From Mayfieldus sp963772265 (lineage in GTDB: Bacteria > Actinomycetota > Thermoleophilia > Solirubrobacterales > 70-9): a DNA stretch of 64,000 nt. Below the pieces are notes generated by a model. The model made no database searches. It saw nothing but the letters and a program-made list of their open reading frames with translations, and had not been told where the DNA came from. The stretch lies in assembly GCA_963772265.1 (NCBI GenBank), contig CAVYWS010000002.1:248001-312000 (forward strand), given 5' to 3'. Positions 34,435-43,360 of this stretch are shown in pieces (the stretch's first letter is position 1; each line of letters begins with the position of its first letter). The translations under genes were made by a program, and so were the position numbers.

Positions 34435-34578
34435 ATGCCTGAGGGTTACTGCGTCAAGGAGCGCAAGAAGGTCGAGATAAAGGACCCCCAGCAGGTGACG
34501 ATGAAGAACGGTCGTCCTGCGATCCAGGGTTTCTGCCCCGACTGCGGGACCAAGATCTTCAAGATCGGCAAGCTGTAG
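34435..34578 (+). CDS. DUF5679 small zinc-ribbon protein
   Basis: 47 residues behind a perfect AAGGAGG site. Contains a YCVKERKKVEI start, KNGRPAIQGFCPDCGTKIFK and a basic end; C6 plus the CPDC pair suggest a zinc ribbon. The DUF5679 family is common and highly conserved in actinobacteria, with no known function. A hairpin follows at 34607-34635. Confidence 0.88.
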   Translation: MPEGYCVKERKKVEIKDPQQVTMKNGRPAIQGFCPDCGTKIFKIGKL

Positions 34579-34606
34579 AGGGAGCCTTCTAGGCACTACG
34601 CCTGCC

Positions 34607-34635
34607 GCCGCCGGCGTCCGAGGGGCGCCGGCGGC
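34607..34635 (+). terminator. Hairpin after the DUF5679 gene
   Basis: GCCGCCGGCG (34607-34616) pairs perfectly with CGCCGGCGGC (34626-34635). The loop is 9 bases. There is no T-run, so termination efficiency is uncertain. Confidence 0.45.
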
Positions 34636-34786
34636 ACCCGCTCCCTGATCTGGTCGAGAAGCCTCGATCGCGATCTCCCCCGCCTCCTCGCCGCCTCGCG
34701 GCTGAGCCCGCGGGCCCAGGCTGAACCACGCCTGGATGCGATCCGTATCCCGCCACAGTGAGCACGCAACCTGCAGACTGGTGCTG

Positions 34787-35296
34787 ATGGCCGCGCAAGC
34801 GCTCGCCGACGAGCGGGACGTTCGGGAGGCCTACGCCGCCCACTCCGGCGAGCTCTACGGATTCGCCGTGCGCTCACTCGGCGACCGGGGAATGGCCGAG
34901 GAAGCGGTCCAGGAGACCTTCCTGCGCGCCTGGCGGGCCGGAGAGCGCTTTGACCCTGAGCTGGGCTCGCTTCGCACCTGGCTGTTCGCGATTCTGCGCA
35001 ACGTCGTCATCGACCTCGGCCGCGCCCGGGCGGCAAGGCCGGCGATCGCAACCGGCACGCCGGAGGCCGGCCACGAGCCACTGGAGCAGGTGATGCTCTC
35101 CTGGCAGGTCGAGGAGGCCCTGCGGCGGATCGGCGACGACCACCGGCGGGTCCTGGTCGAGACCTACTACCGCGGCCGTCCCTATGCCGAGGTCGCGACC
35201 GACCTCGGCATTCCCGAAGGCACGGTGAAGTCGCGCGTCTACTACGGGCTGCGGGCTCTGCGCAACGCACTGGAGGAGCTTGGATATGACGACTGA
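34787..35296 (+). CDS. ECF-type RNA polymerase sigma factor
   Basis: 169 residues from ATG 34787. Region 2 (SGELYGFAVRSLGDRGMAEE, then AVQETFLRAWRAGERFDP) and region 4 (DDHRRVLVETYYRGRPYAEV, then GIPEGTVKSRVYYGLRALRN) with an acidic linker; no regions 1 or 3, so group 4. A zf-HC2 anti-sigma overlaps its end by 11 bases and a lipoprotein follows, the classic layout for an envelope-stress or redox-responsive system. It probably directs its own operon. Confidence 0.93.
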   Translation: MAAQALADERDVREAYAAHSGELYGFAVRSLGDRGMAEEAVQETFLRAWRAGERFDPELGSLRTWLFAILRNVVIDLGRARAARPAIATGTPEAGHEPLEQVMLSWQVEEALRRIGDDHRRVLVETYYRGRPYAEVATDLGIPEGTVKSRVYYGLRALRNALEELGYDD

Positions 35297-36005
35297 GGGA
35301 TGCCGCGAATGGCGCGAGCGGCTCGGCGCCTACGTCCTCGGGCAACTCTCCGAGGACGAGCAAGCCGCGACCAGCGCCCACATCGACGGTTGCGCGGCCT
35401 GCCGGGCGGAGGCGGAGTCGCTCGCGCCGCTGGCCGAGCTGATGTCGAAGGCCGACCCGGCGAGGCTGACCGCGGCCCCCGCCCCGCCCCCTGAGCTGGG
35501 CGATCGGATCGCTGCCCGGATCGGCCGCGAGGGGCGGCAGCGCAGGCAGGCCCGGCGCCGGCGCCGGCTGGCGCTGGGGATCCCGGTCGCAGCGGCGGCC
35601 GCCACGGCGGCGATCGCGCTCGCGATCGTGCTCCCCGGCTCCGGCGGCGGCTCCGATGCGCAGAGGGTCAGCTTCGGCTCGCTTCCGCGCGGAGTGCAGA
35701 TCGCCGCCACGCTCGAGCCCCGCCCCTTCGGCACCCAGATCCGCATGGACGTACACGGAATCCGCTCCGGCACCCTGTGCCGAGTCTTCCTGCGCCGCGC
35801 CGATGGCACCGTGATGCCGGCGGGCTCGTTCCGCTACCGCTACGCCGGCGCCGAGCAGGCAGTCCTCACCTCAGCCCTCGATCTCTCCGCGGCCCGCGCC
35901 GTCGGCGTGCGGGCCGGGGGCAGGACGTTCGTGGCGCCGCTGCGGCACGGCGTCGGCGCCGAGGCATCTTCGAACGGACAAACGACAGAGAAGGAGTACA
36001 GCTGA
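35286..36005 (+). CDS. Membrane-anchored zinc-finger (zf-HC2) anti-sigma factor
   Basis: 239 residues from ATG 35286. The N-terminal anti-sigma domain has the H-x3-C-x2-C zinc motif (SAHIDGCAACRAEAES, about residues 35-50), preceded by LGAYVLGQLSEDEQ. After a basic stretch (RRQARRRRRLALG) one membrane segment (AAAAATAAIALAIVLPG) leads to an extracytoplasmic domain of about 110 residues, probably the sensor (RaskA-like). It binds and silences the overlapping ECF sigma until released, by my inference through proteolysis or redox change. Confidence 0.9.
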   Translation: MTTEGCREWRERLGAYVLGQLSEDEQAATSAHIDGCAACRAEAESLAPLAELMSKADPARLTAAPAPPPELGDRIAARIGREGRQRRQARRRRRLALGIPVAAAAATAAIALAIVLPGSGGGSDAQRVSFGSLPRGVQIAATLEPRPFGTQIRMDVHGIRSGTLCRVFLRRADGTVMPAGSFRYRYAGAEQAVLTSALDLSAARAVGVRAGGRTFVAPLRHGVGAEASSNGQTTEKEYS

Positions 36006-36550
36006 TGAGATCGAGGAATCTGGGCATCCCCGCCCTGGTTGGCATGCTCGCGGTGCTGGCGATCGTCATCGCCGGCTGCGGCGGCAGCGACAACAACAGC
36101 ACCAGCAGCAGCGGAGGCGGGGGCGCCTATGGAGGCGGTGGCGGCGCGACCTCGGCGCCGGCGAGCTCCGGCGGGGGCTCGGGCGCCGTCTCGGTGGCCG
36201 ACAACCCGAAGCTGGGCCAGATCCTCGTCGACTCGAAGGGCAACACGCTCTATTACTTCGAGAAGGACAAGCAGGGGGCGTCGACGTCGACCTGCTCGGG
36301 CGCATGTGCAGCCGTCTGGCCGCCATACATGACCAACGGCTCGCCCAAGGGCGAGAAGGGGGCTCAGGCCTCGAAGCTGGGCACGATCAAGCGCAGCGAC
36401 GGCAGCACCGAAGTCACCTACAACGGCTGGCCGCTCTACACCTACCAGGGCGACAGCAAGCCCGGCGACACCAACGGCAACAACTTCGAGCAGTTCGGAG
36501 CAGAGTGGTATGCGCTGACTCCAGCCGGTTCGAAGCCAAAGGGCTCCTGA
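36005..36550 (+). CDS. Lipoprotein with two secreted-repeat (COG4315-type) domains
   Basis: 181 residues; its ATG overlaps the anti-sigma stop (TGATG). Lipobox IVIAGCGGS gives lipidation at C24. A Gly/Ser-rich linker follows, then two repeats: GQILVDSKGNTLYYFEKDKQ with TCSGACAAVWPP, and DGSTEVTYNGWPLYTYQGDS with FGAEWYALTP. Such proteins are frequent partners of ECF/anti-sigma pairs in actinobacteria. Ligand unknown. A strong hairpin follows at 36578. Confidence 0.9.
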   Translation: MRSRNLGIPALVGMLAVLAIVIAGCGGSDNNSTSSSGGGGAYGGGGGATSAPASSGGGSGAVSVADNPKLGQILVDSKGNTLYYFEKDKQGASTSTCSGACAAVWPPYMTNGSPKGEKGAQASKLGTIKRSDGSTEVTYNGWPLYTYQGDSKPGDTNGNNFEQFGAEWYALTPAGSKPKGS

Positions 36551-36577
36551 GCGACTGAAGCCGGATTCCGAGGTTAG

Positions 36578-36609
36578 GCGAGGGCCGGCTGCGAGCAGCC
36601 GGCCCTCGC
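36578..36609 (+). terminator. Perfect 15-bp hairpin ending the ECF sigma operon
   Basis: GCGAGGGCCGGCTGC and GCAGCCGGCCCTCGC pair fully with a GA between, followed by TTGTGTG. It lies 28 bases after the lipoprotein stop. Confidence 0.7.
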
Positions 36610-36675
36610 TTGTGTGACCAGGCTCACCCAGCGAACTACTTTGGCCCGCCTAGCGTCGCAAGTAAGGTGTCTTTC

Positions 36676-37089
36676 GTGGAAGCAGGGCAAAAGCCGATCG
36701 AGCTGATCCTGGCCCGCAACCTGATCGCCTCGCTCTCCACTCCCGCCTTCCTCGTCGACGAGGGCGGCGTCCTGATCTTCTACAACGAGGCCGCCGGGAG
36801 CCTGCTCGGCAGGCGCTTCGAGGAGATCGGCAAGGTCGGCCCCGAACGCTGGGGGACGATGTTCGGTCCCGTCGACGAGGGCGGCACCCCGATTCCGTAC
36901 GACCAGCTGCCCCTCGTCAAGACGATCCGTGAGGGTCGCCCCGCGCACGCCGAGCTGACGATCCGCTCCGCCGACGGCTCCGAGCACGCGATCGAGGTCT
37001 CGGCCCTGCCGATCCTCACCCCGCACGGCTCGCGCGGGGGCATCGCCTTCTTCTGGCCCACCGCCGACGGCGTCAAGCAAGGGGACTGA
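36676..37089 (+). CDS. PAS-domain protein
   Basis: 137 residues, GTG at 36676 (an in-frame GTG three codons upstream is possible). Single PAS fold: LIASLSTPAFLVDEGGVLIF, then YNEAAGSLLGRRFEEIG and a C-terminal core ALPILTPHGSRGGIAFFWP. No kinase or output domain. The next gene, encoding a metallo-beta-lactamase-fold enzyme, starts 2 bases after its stop, so PAS sensing may control or partner that enzyme. Confidence 0.85.
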   Translation: MEAGQKPIELILARNLIASLSTPAFLVDEGGVLIFYNEAAGSLLGRRFEEIGKVGPERWGTMFGPVDEGGTPIPYDQLPLVKTIREGRPAHAELTIRSADGSEHAIEVSALPILTPHGSRGGIAFFWPTADGVKQGD

Positions 37090-37091
37090 GG

Positions 37092-38855
37092 ATGCACATC
37101 AAGCTCTGGGGAACACGCGGGTCGGTGCCGTCCCCGGGCCCGGAGACGATCCGGTACGGAGGAAACACCTCCTGCGTCCAGGTCACCCTCTCCGACGGCT
37201 CGCTGCTGGCGCTCGACGCCGGCACCGGGATCCGCAATCTCGGCCTCGCCTGCGGCGACCAGCCGACCCGGCTGCACATCCTGCTCACCCACCTGCACCT
37301 CGACCACATCCAGGGGCTCGTCTTCTTCGCCCCGGCGTTCAAGCCGCAGACCGAGATCGTGATCTGGGGGCCGGCTTCACCGGAGGCGTCGCTGCAGGAC
37401 CGCATCGCGCGCTATATCTCGGCGCCGCTGTCGCCGGTGGAGGTCCGGGAGCTGCCCTGCGACGTCTCCTTCCGCCACTGCCCGGAGAGCGAATGGGAGA
37501 TCGGCCCGGCGAGGGTCCGTGCCGCGGCGGTTGCCCACCGCGGCCCGACCCTTGGCTACCGGATCGAGGACGCCGGCTCGTCGCTGACCTACATACCGGA
37601 CCACGAGCCGGCGCTCGGCGCTCCGATCGACGAGCTCGATGACGAATGGATCTCCGGCTTCGCGCTGGCCCACGAAGCCGACCTGCTGATCCACGACGGC
37701 CAGTACACCGACATCGAGTACCCAGACCACGTCGGATGGGGGCATTCGGCGCTCTCGGACACACTTGCCTTCGCCCGCAGGGTCGGATCCCGGCGCACCC
37801 TCCTCTTTCATCACGACCCGCTCCATTCCGACAACTTCCTCGACGGGATGTACCGCGAGGCGCGCGACCGCTGGCGCGCGATGGGGGGAGATGAGGGCGC
37901 GATCGAGATGGCGGCGGAGAGGGCCGAGATCGACCTTCCCTCTCCGAATCCGTGCCCCGATTGCGGAGATGCAGCAATGAGCGATTACTCCCAGATCCTC
38001 TTCGAGCGCCGCGGCCCGGTGACCCTGATCACGATCAACCGGCCCGAGCGCCGCAACGCGATCGGTCCGGTGGTCTCGCGCGAGCTGGTCGACGCCTGGG
38101 GACGCTTCCGCGACGACGACGAGCAGCACGTCGCGGTTCTGACCGGGACCGGCCCCGACGCCTTCTGCGCCGGCGCCGACCTGAAGGCGGCGATGGCGGG
38201 CTTCGACCCGGAATCCGACGAGGAGCCGCTGGTCGAATGGACGCCGGAGGAGATCGAGGCCCACAACCGCGGCGAGCGCGACGGGATCATCGGGCCGTCG
38301 CGCTGGACCGACATCTACAAGCCGATCATCGCCGCGGTCAACGGCGTCGCCTACGCCGGCGGGCTTGAGTGGGCCTGCTTCGCCGATATCCGGATCGCCG
38401 ACGAGCACGCCAGCTTCGGGGTCACCTGCCGGCGCTGGAACATCGGTCTTGGCGACGGCGGCAATCAGCGCCTGCCGCGCATCGTCGGCATGGGGCGGGC
38501 GATGGAGCTGATCATCACCGGCCGTGTAATCGACGCGCACGAGGCGCATCAGATCGGGCTCGTCAACGAGGTGACGCCGAGCGGCAGCTGCGTCGAGCGA
38601 GCGCTGGAGCTGGCGGAGCAGATCGCCGCCCTGCCACAGCCGGCGATCCGCACCGACAAGGAGGCCGCTGTGCGCGGCTTCGGCCAGCCGCTCGACGAAG
38701 CCCTGCGGATCGAGGCCCAGTGCTTCAACAAGCTGCTGTCGAGCCCGGAGATGGCCGAGGGAATTCGCCGCTTCGTCCAACGCGACCACCCCGATCGCGC
38801 CGATGGGACGGAATCCGTGACTCCGGGCCTGGTCCGCTCCATCCGCAAAGACTGA
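37092..38855 (+). CDS. Open frame joining an MBL-fold hydrolase and a crotonase
   Basis: 587 residues in one frame. Residues 1-285 are a metallo-beta-lactamase-fold hydrolase (MHIKLWGTRGSVPSPGPETI at the start, metal motif LTHLHLDHIQG, later HDGQYTDIEYPDHVGWGHS and LFHHDPLHSD). After PNPCPDCGDAA, residue 296 is a Met beginning a full crotonase: MSDYSQILFERRGPVTLITI, GPDAFCAGADLKAAM, KPIIAAVNGVAYAGGLEWAC (Glu position partly kept). The internal ATG at 37977 has GGAG upstream, so the enzyme could be made separately. A real fusion, read-through of two adjacent genes, or a hidden indel are all possible. Confidence 0.8.
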   Translation: MHIKLWGTRGSVPSPGPETIRYGGNTSCVQVTLSDGSLLALDAGTGIRNLGLACGDQPTRLHILLTHLHLDHIQGLVFFAPAFKPQTEIVIWGPASPEASLQDRIARYISAPLSPVEVRELPCDVSFRHCPESEWEIGPARVRAAAVAHRGPTLGYRIEDAGSSLTYIPDHEPALGAPIDELDDEWISGFALAHEADLLIHDGQYTDIEYPDHVGWGHSALSDTLAFARRVGSRRTLLFHHDPLHSDNFLDGMYREARDRWRAMGGDEGAIEMAAERAEIDLPSPNPCPDCGDAAMSDYSQILFERRGPVTLITINRPERRNAIGPVVSRELVDAWGRFRDDDEQHVAVLTGTGPDAFCAGADLKAAMAGFDPESDEEPLVEWTPEEIEAHNRGERDGIIGPSRWTDIYKPIIAAVNGVAYAGGLEWACFADIRIADEHASFGVTCRRWNIGLGDGGNQRLPRIVGMGRAMELIITGRVIDAHEAHQIGLVNEVTPSGSCVERALELAEQIAALPQPAIRTDKEAAVRGFGQPLDEALRIEAQCFNKLLSSPEMAEGIRRFVQRDHPDRADGTESVTPGLVRSIRKD

Positions 38856-38944
38856 AAATCGGGTGGACCCGGAGCCGGCTCTCGAATAGATTCTCCAAAG
38901 TGGGGGCGGTTGCCTATATCCCGCCGGAGATCGGGACATCGAGC

Positions 38945-39505
38945 ATGGTCCGCGACGCCTATGAGCTGCTGTCCTCAAAGCACTCGGGGCAGCGCCAGAA
39001 GGTGAACGGACGCCCCTACATCGAGCATCCGGTCCTGGTCGCGACCGACGTCAGCCAGGCGGGCTTCGAGCCGGAGCTGGTCGCGGCGGCGCTTCTGCAC
39101 GACATCGTCGAGGACAGCGACGTCAGCGTCGAGCAGGTCCGCGAGCGGTTCGGGGACCGCGTCGCCGAGCTGGTCGAGGCGATGACCGACACCGCCGAGG
39201 TCGAGCCCTACGAGCGCCGCAAGGCGCTTCACCGCGAGCGGATCGTCGACGCCGGGCCCGACGCGGCGGCGATCTTCGCGGCCGACAAGCTGAACAACGT
39301 CCGCGCCCTGCGCGAGGCCTACGCAAGCGAGGGCGAGGCGGTCGCCAGCCGCTTCAAGCAGCCCCTCGACACGAAGCTGCGGGTCTGGGTCGCCGACGCG
39401 GAGATGGTCTCCGGCTACTCGAGCACGGTCCCCTACGCGGGGGAGCTGCTCGACGAGGTCGAAGGCCTGCGGGTCGAGCGAATCAATCGTCGTCGCCGAG
39501 ACTGA
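38945..39505 (+). CDS. HD-domain protein related to RelA/SpoT hydrolase domains
   Basis: 186 residues from ATG 38945; a GTG at 38900 is an alternative. RelA/SpoT-type HD signature: RPYIEHPVLVATDVSQAGFE, LVAAALLHDIVEDSDVSVEQ and FGDRVAELVEAMTD, then AAIFAADKLNNVRALREAYA, in which the second Asp of the metal site lies (K-L-N-N-V). No synthetase domain. It resembles small alarmone hydrolases and other guanosine-polyphosphate or phosphodiesterase HD proteins. Convergent with the next gene, 7 bases apart. Confidence 0.85.
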   Translation: MVRDAYELLSSKHSGQRQKVNGRPYIEHPVLVATDVSQAGFEPELVAAALLHDIVEDSDVSVEQVRERFGDRVAELVEAMTDTAEVEPYERRKALHRERIVDAGPDAAAIFAADKLNNVRALREAYASEGEAVASRFKQPLDTKLRVWVADAEMVSGYSSTVPYAGELLDEVEGLRVERINRRRRD

Positions 39506-39512
39506 GGCGGCG

Positions 39513-39965
39513 CTACAGCGGCAGCGCGTACCAGAAGGTCGTGAACATCAGCGCCGCGAATGCGGTGCAGACGACCGTGACGACGGTGCTGAAGAGGAAG
39601 TCGGTGACCAGCAGCACCACCCCGGTCATCGCCAGCGCCAGGAACCCGAGCCCGACGATCGCCATCCGGTTGGCGATGAAGACGAGCTGGCCCTTCTGCT
39701 GCTTGCGGAAGTTGAGCCGGTGAAAGGCGGTCGGCGCGATCAGAAGCGTCGCCGAGACCGTCGTGCTGAGCAGGGTGGCCAGGTAGATCCGCTCCTGGGC
39801 CGTGGTCAGCAGGGCAAAGCGCTGGTTGAACGGGATCGTGAGCAGAAAGGCGAACAGCACCTGCACGCCCGGCAGCGCCACCCTCAGCTCCTGCAGGAGC
39901 TCGCTCAGGTTGCGGTCGAGCCGCTCGGTCTCGCTCTCCTTGCGCCCGGACCCGGAAACTCCCAT
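39513..39965 (-). CDS. DUF6328 family four-pass membrane protein
   Basis: 150 residues. Starts with the conserved cytoplasmic ETERLDRNLSELLQELRVAL, then GVQVLFAFLLTIPFNQRF, IYLATLLSTTVSATLLIAPT, FHRLNFRKQQKGQLVFIANR and two further membrane segments. I recall this as DUF6328. Function unknown. Divergent from the small gene at 40037. Confidence 0.85.
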   Translation of the reverse strand: MGVSGSGRKESETERLDRNLSELLQELRVALPGVQVLFAFLLTIPFNQRFALLTTAQERIYLATLLSTTVSATLLIAPTAFHRLNFRKQQKGQLVFIANRMAIVGLGFLALAMTGVVLLVTDFLFSTVVTVVCTAFAALMFTTFWYALPL

Positions 39966-40036
39966 TCCGCGCCAACCATAGTCCGCTTCACAACTAAAAA
40001 ACTTGTGCCTGGCTGGGCACGCCTACCTTGGCGGCC

Positions 40037-40319
40037 ATGAGAGCGACGAACGTGCATCTGGAGGACGTGGCAAGGGCGGCACGACAGGGTCTGATCCTGT
40101 CGGTCGCCGTTTCGCTGCTGGCTCTGGGAGCGCTGCTCGTGGCCGGTGTCTCGCCGCTGATCGCTGCGATCTGCTGCCATCGCCCTGCTTGCCCTCGGTT
40201 CGGCAAGCGGCGGCTTCGGCCTCGTCGCATGGATCGCGTTGCGTGCCCCGCGCCCGCGCCGGGCTCCTGTCGTTCGGACCGGCACCGTCCCTCCAGTGCA
40301 GATACCGCAGACGCGCTAG
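40037..40319 (+). CDS. Small two-pass membrane protein, frame broken near 40185
   Basis: 93 residues after removing one T. The ATG frame gives MRATNVHLEDVARAARQGLI and LSVAVSLLALGALLVAGVSPLIAA; the shifted frame continues AIALLALGSASGGFGLVAWI and a Pro/Arg tail ending QIPQTR. Two hydrophobic helices and length divisible by three after correction support one gene. No family recognised; the subtilase gene follows 53 bases downstream. Confidence 0.55.
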
Positions 40320-40372
40320 CCGCCGATCGCGGCAACCGCAACCAGGCCGGGGCCATGTTCTAGGCTCCGGCC

Positions 40373-42145
40373 ATGAGCTTCGTATCCCGGCGCGCCGCCG
40401 CCGCCGCCGTGATCGCGCTGGGGGGAGCGTCGGTCCCCGCCACGGCCTCGGCCGCGGAATCGCAGGTGACGCCTCGGGGGCTCGTGCGAGGCCAGGTGAT
40501 CGTCCGTTTCGCGCCCGGCAGCGCCCGGACCGCCGAGCGCGCTGCCCACGCCGCCCTTGGAGCGCGGGTCGACCGCCGGCTCCCGGTCGCCGGCCTCGGC
40601 CTGCTCGGCGTTCCGCCGCGCCTGAGCCCTCGCCGCGCCGCCCGCCGCGCCGCCCGCCTGCCGGGAGTGATCTACGCGGAGCCCGACCAGATGGTCCAGT
40701 ACCGGGTGCTGCCAAACGATCCCCTGTTCGGACGGCAGTGGGCGCTGCGGAACACCGGCCAGCGCCTGCTCGCGACGAAGGGAAAGCGCGGCGCCGACAT
40801 CGACGCGGCACCGGCCTGGGATCTCGACACCGGCACGCCGTCGGTGATCGTCGCCGACGTCGACACCGGGGCCGACCTCACCCATCCCGACCTGGCGGCG
40901 AACATCTGGGTCAATCCGGGCGAGATCCCGGGCAACCACATCGACGACGACGGCAACGGGCTCACCGACGACGTCAACGGCTGGGACTGGGCCGACTCGG
41001 ACAGCGTCCCCGACGATAGCCGCAGCTTCGACCAGGGCCACGGCACCGAGGTGGCGAGCGTGATCGGCGCGGTCGGCAACAACGGCATCGGGATGACCGG
41101 CGTCGATTGGCGGATCAGCCTGATGCCGCTGCGCGCTGCGACCCTCTCGGACACGATCTCGGCCTTCGTCTACGCCCGCCAGCAGGGGGCCCGGGTGATC
41201 AACTTCAGCGCTGGATTCCCCTTCTACTCGCAGGCGCTCAAGGACACGATCGACAACATCAGCTCGGTCCTGGTCGTAAACGCGGCCGACAACGGCGGCT
41301 TCGACGGGCACGGGGACAACAGCGACCGGGTCGGCGACTTCCCCTGCAAGTTCCGCTCTCCGAACCTGATCTGCGTCGCCGCGTCGGACCAGCGCAACAA
41401 GCTCACCTCGTTCTCGAACTTCGGCCCCAAGTCGGTCGACCTCGCGGCACCGGGCTCGAACGTCCTCGGCGCCTACCCGCCGAAGGCGATCTCCTATGAC
41501 CTCAACGAGTTCTTCGACCAGCCGCTCGACGGCCGCTTCACCCACGGCGGCCGCAACGACCGCTGGGCGATCACCAACAAGCTCGGCGGCTCGCTGACCG
41601 ACTCAAAGCACGGCGACTACCGCAACCAGACCAACTCGTTCGTCGCCTCGCGACCGGTCGACCTTCGCCAGCGGCGCGCATGCGAGGTCGACTTCTTCCT
41701 CCTGCACCGCCTCGAGGACGGGCCCGACCGGCTGCTCGTCGAGGCCAGCAAGCGGCATGGCCACTGGCGGACCCTTGGCAGCTACACCGGGGTCGGGCAC
41801 GGCGACTTCCATTTCCTGCGCCTCCCGAAGGGCTTCGACGGCGCCCGCCGCGCCCGCATCCGCTTCCGCCTGCATACCGACGGGTCGGTGCGCCTCGACG
41901 GCGTCTACATCGACGACCTGCAGATGACCTGCCGCACGATTGCGCCGACCTACGCCTACGCCGACGGAACCTCGTTCGCGGCTCCACAGGTGTCCGGCGC
42001 CGCCGGCCTGGTCCTCGAGCGCTTCCCCGCGATCAGCACGCCCGAGATCAAGGCTCGGCTGCTGAACAGCGTCGATCATCTGCCCTCGATGGCGCACAAG
42101 CTGCTCAGCGGCGGGCGGCTGAACGTTGCCGCGGCGCTGCGCTAG
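40373..42145 (+). CDS. Secreted subtilisin-like protease (S8) with an inserted jelly-roll-like domain
   Basis: 590 residues. Signal peptide (AVIALGGASVPATASAA), inhibitor-like propeptide to about 110, then the S8 domain: D164 (VADVDTGADLTHPDL), H223 (QGHGTEVASV), N307 (NAADNGG) and S534 (DGTSFAAPQVSGAAG). Between the Asn and Ser blocks, residues about 375-520 form an insert (NDRWAITNKLGGSLTDS, VDFFLLHRLEDGPDRLLVEA, RFRLHTDGSVRLDGVYIDDL) resembling the MAM/immune-inhibitor-A beta-sandwich. Such inserts may bind substrate. Extracellular protease; targets unknown. Confidence 0.93.
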   Translation: MSFVSRRAAAAAVIALGGASVPATASAAESQVTPRGLVRGQVIVRFAPGSARTAERAAHAALGARVDRRLPVAGLGLLGVPPRLSPRRAARRAARLPGVIYAEPDQMVQYRVLPNDPLFGRQWALRNTGQRLLATKGKRGADIDAAPAWDLDTGTPSVIVADVDTGADLTHPDLAANIWVNPGEIPGNHIDDDGNGLTDDVNGWDWADSDSVPDDSRSFDQGHGTEVASVIGAVGNNGIGMTGVDWRISLMPLRAATLSDTISAFVYARQQGARVINFSAGFPFYSQALKDTIDNISSVLVVNAADNGGFDGHGDNSDRVGDFPCKFRSPNLICVAASDQRNKLTSFSNFGPKSVDLAAPGSNVLGAYPPKAISYDLNEFFDQPLDGRFTHGGRNDRWAITNKLGGSLTDSKHGDYRNQTNSFVASRPVDLRQRRACEVDFFLLHRLEDGPDRLLVEASKRHGHWRTLGSYTGVGHGDFHFLRLPKGFDGARRARIRFRLHTDGSVRLDGVYIDDLQMTCRTIAPTYAYADGTSFAAPQVSGAAGLVLERFPAISTPEIKARLLNSVDHLPSMAHKLLSGGRLNVAAALR

Positions 42146-42170
42146 GGCAGCGGTCTCGGTGGAGAACCGG

Positions 42171-42182
42171 TTGCAAATGCAA
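42171..42182. promoter_or_regulatory. Inverted repeat ahead of the nickel permease, candidate Nur/Fur-type operator
   Basis: TTGCA-AA-TGCAA, overlapping a tandem TGCAAA repeat, followed by TATTAG at 42191. The half-site TTGCAA is that of the Streptomyces Nur box as I recall it, although the spacing differs. It sits 56 bases before the permease ATG, whose operon encodes a Fur-family protein. Confidence 0.45.
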
Positions 42183-42237
42183 ATCTGTTGTATTAGCGTC
42201 GGTAGGCGACGTCCCGCCCGCTTCGACGTAGGAGGCG

Positions 42238-43351
42238 ATGCATTTGGAAGCTTCGCGCTGGCGCCGCATCGGCCGCGCTCTTACGCCCGCCGAGTGGCTG
42301 CGCGCCGCCGCCCTCTTCGGGGCGGTGTCGGCCCTCCACGTCATCGGCTTCGGCCTGCTGCTGATCGTGATCCCACATCATTTTGACCTTGGCGCAAGCG
42401 GCGTATTCGGAGTCGGCCTCGGGGTCACGGCCTACACCCTCGGCCTGCGGCACGCCTTCGACGCCGACCACATCGCGGCAATCGACAACACCACCCGCAA
42501 GCTGATGAGCCGACGGCCAGCGCCCGCTCGGCGCCGGCTTCTTCTTCTCGCTCGGCCACTCGACGATCGTCTTCCTGCTCGCCGTCGGCTTCACGATCGG
42601 GATCCGCGGGCTCAGCGGCGAGGTCTCCGACGACGGGTCATCGCTTCACTCGGCGACCGGGCTGATCGGACCAACGGTCTCCGGCACCTTCCTCCTCGTC
42701 CTCGGACTGCTCAACCTGATGGTGCTGATCAGCATCCTGAGGATCTTTCGCAGGATGCGCCTGGGCCACTACAGCGAGGCGGAGCTGGAGGAGGAGCTCA
42801 ACAAGCGCGGCTTCATGAACCGCTTCTACTCCCGGGTCGCCGGCTCGGTCAAGGAGTCCTGGCAGATGTACCCAGTCGGATTCCTCTTCGGGCTCGGGTT
42901 CGACACCGCGACCGAGATCGCCCTGCTGGCGACGGCCGGCGCGGCCGCCGCTGGGGGGCTGCCGATCTACGCGATCCTCTGCCTGCCGATTCTCTTTGCC
43001 GCCGGGATGTCGCTGATGGACACGATCGACGGCATGTTCATGAACTTCGCCTACGGCTGGGCCTTCTCGCAGCCGGTGCGAAAGGTCTTCTACAACCTCA
43101 CGGTCACCACGCTCTCGGTCGTCGTCGCGCTGGTGATCGGGACGATCGAGCTCGTGTCGGTTCTCAGCGAAAGGCTCAGCCTCACCTCGCAGCCCTTCGC
43201 CTGGATCTCATCGCTCGATCTCAACTACGTCGGCTTCGTGATCGCGGCCGCCTTCGCGATCACCTGGCTGCTCGCCCTCGGGGTCTGGCATTTCGGCCGC
43301 GTCGAGGAAAGATGGGCGGCGGCTCTGGACGGTCGTCGCGATCCGCAATAG
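42238..43351 (+). CDS. High-affinity nickel (NiCoT) permease, frame broken near 42515
   Basis: 370 residues after removing one C (AGCCGACGG to AGCGACGG). The NiCoT signature G-L-R-H-A-F-D-A-D-H-I-A-A-I-D-N-T-T-R (HX4DH) is in the first frame. The joined sequence SDGQRPLGAGFFFSLGHST continues with eight membrane segments, including FLFGLGFDTATEIALLATAG and MDTIDGMFMNFAYGWAF, all conserved in the HoxN/NixA/NicT group. Imports Ni2+ for the hydrogenase operon nearby. The Fur-type gene begins 9 bases later. GGAGG ribosome site just before the ATG. Confidence 0.92.
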
Positions 43352-43360
43352 TTGGCCCCG

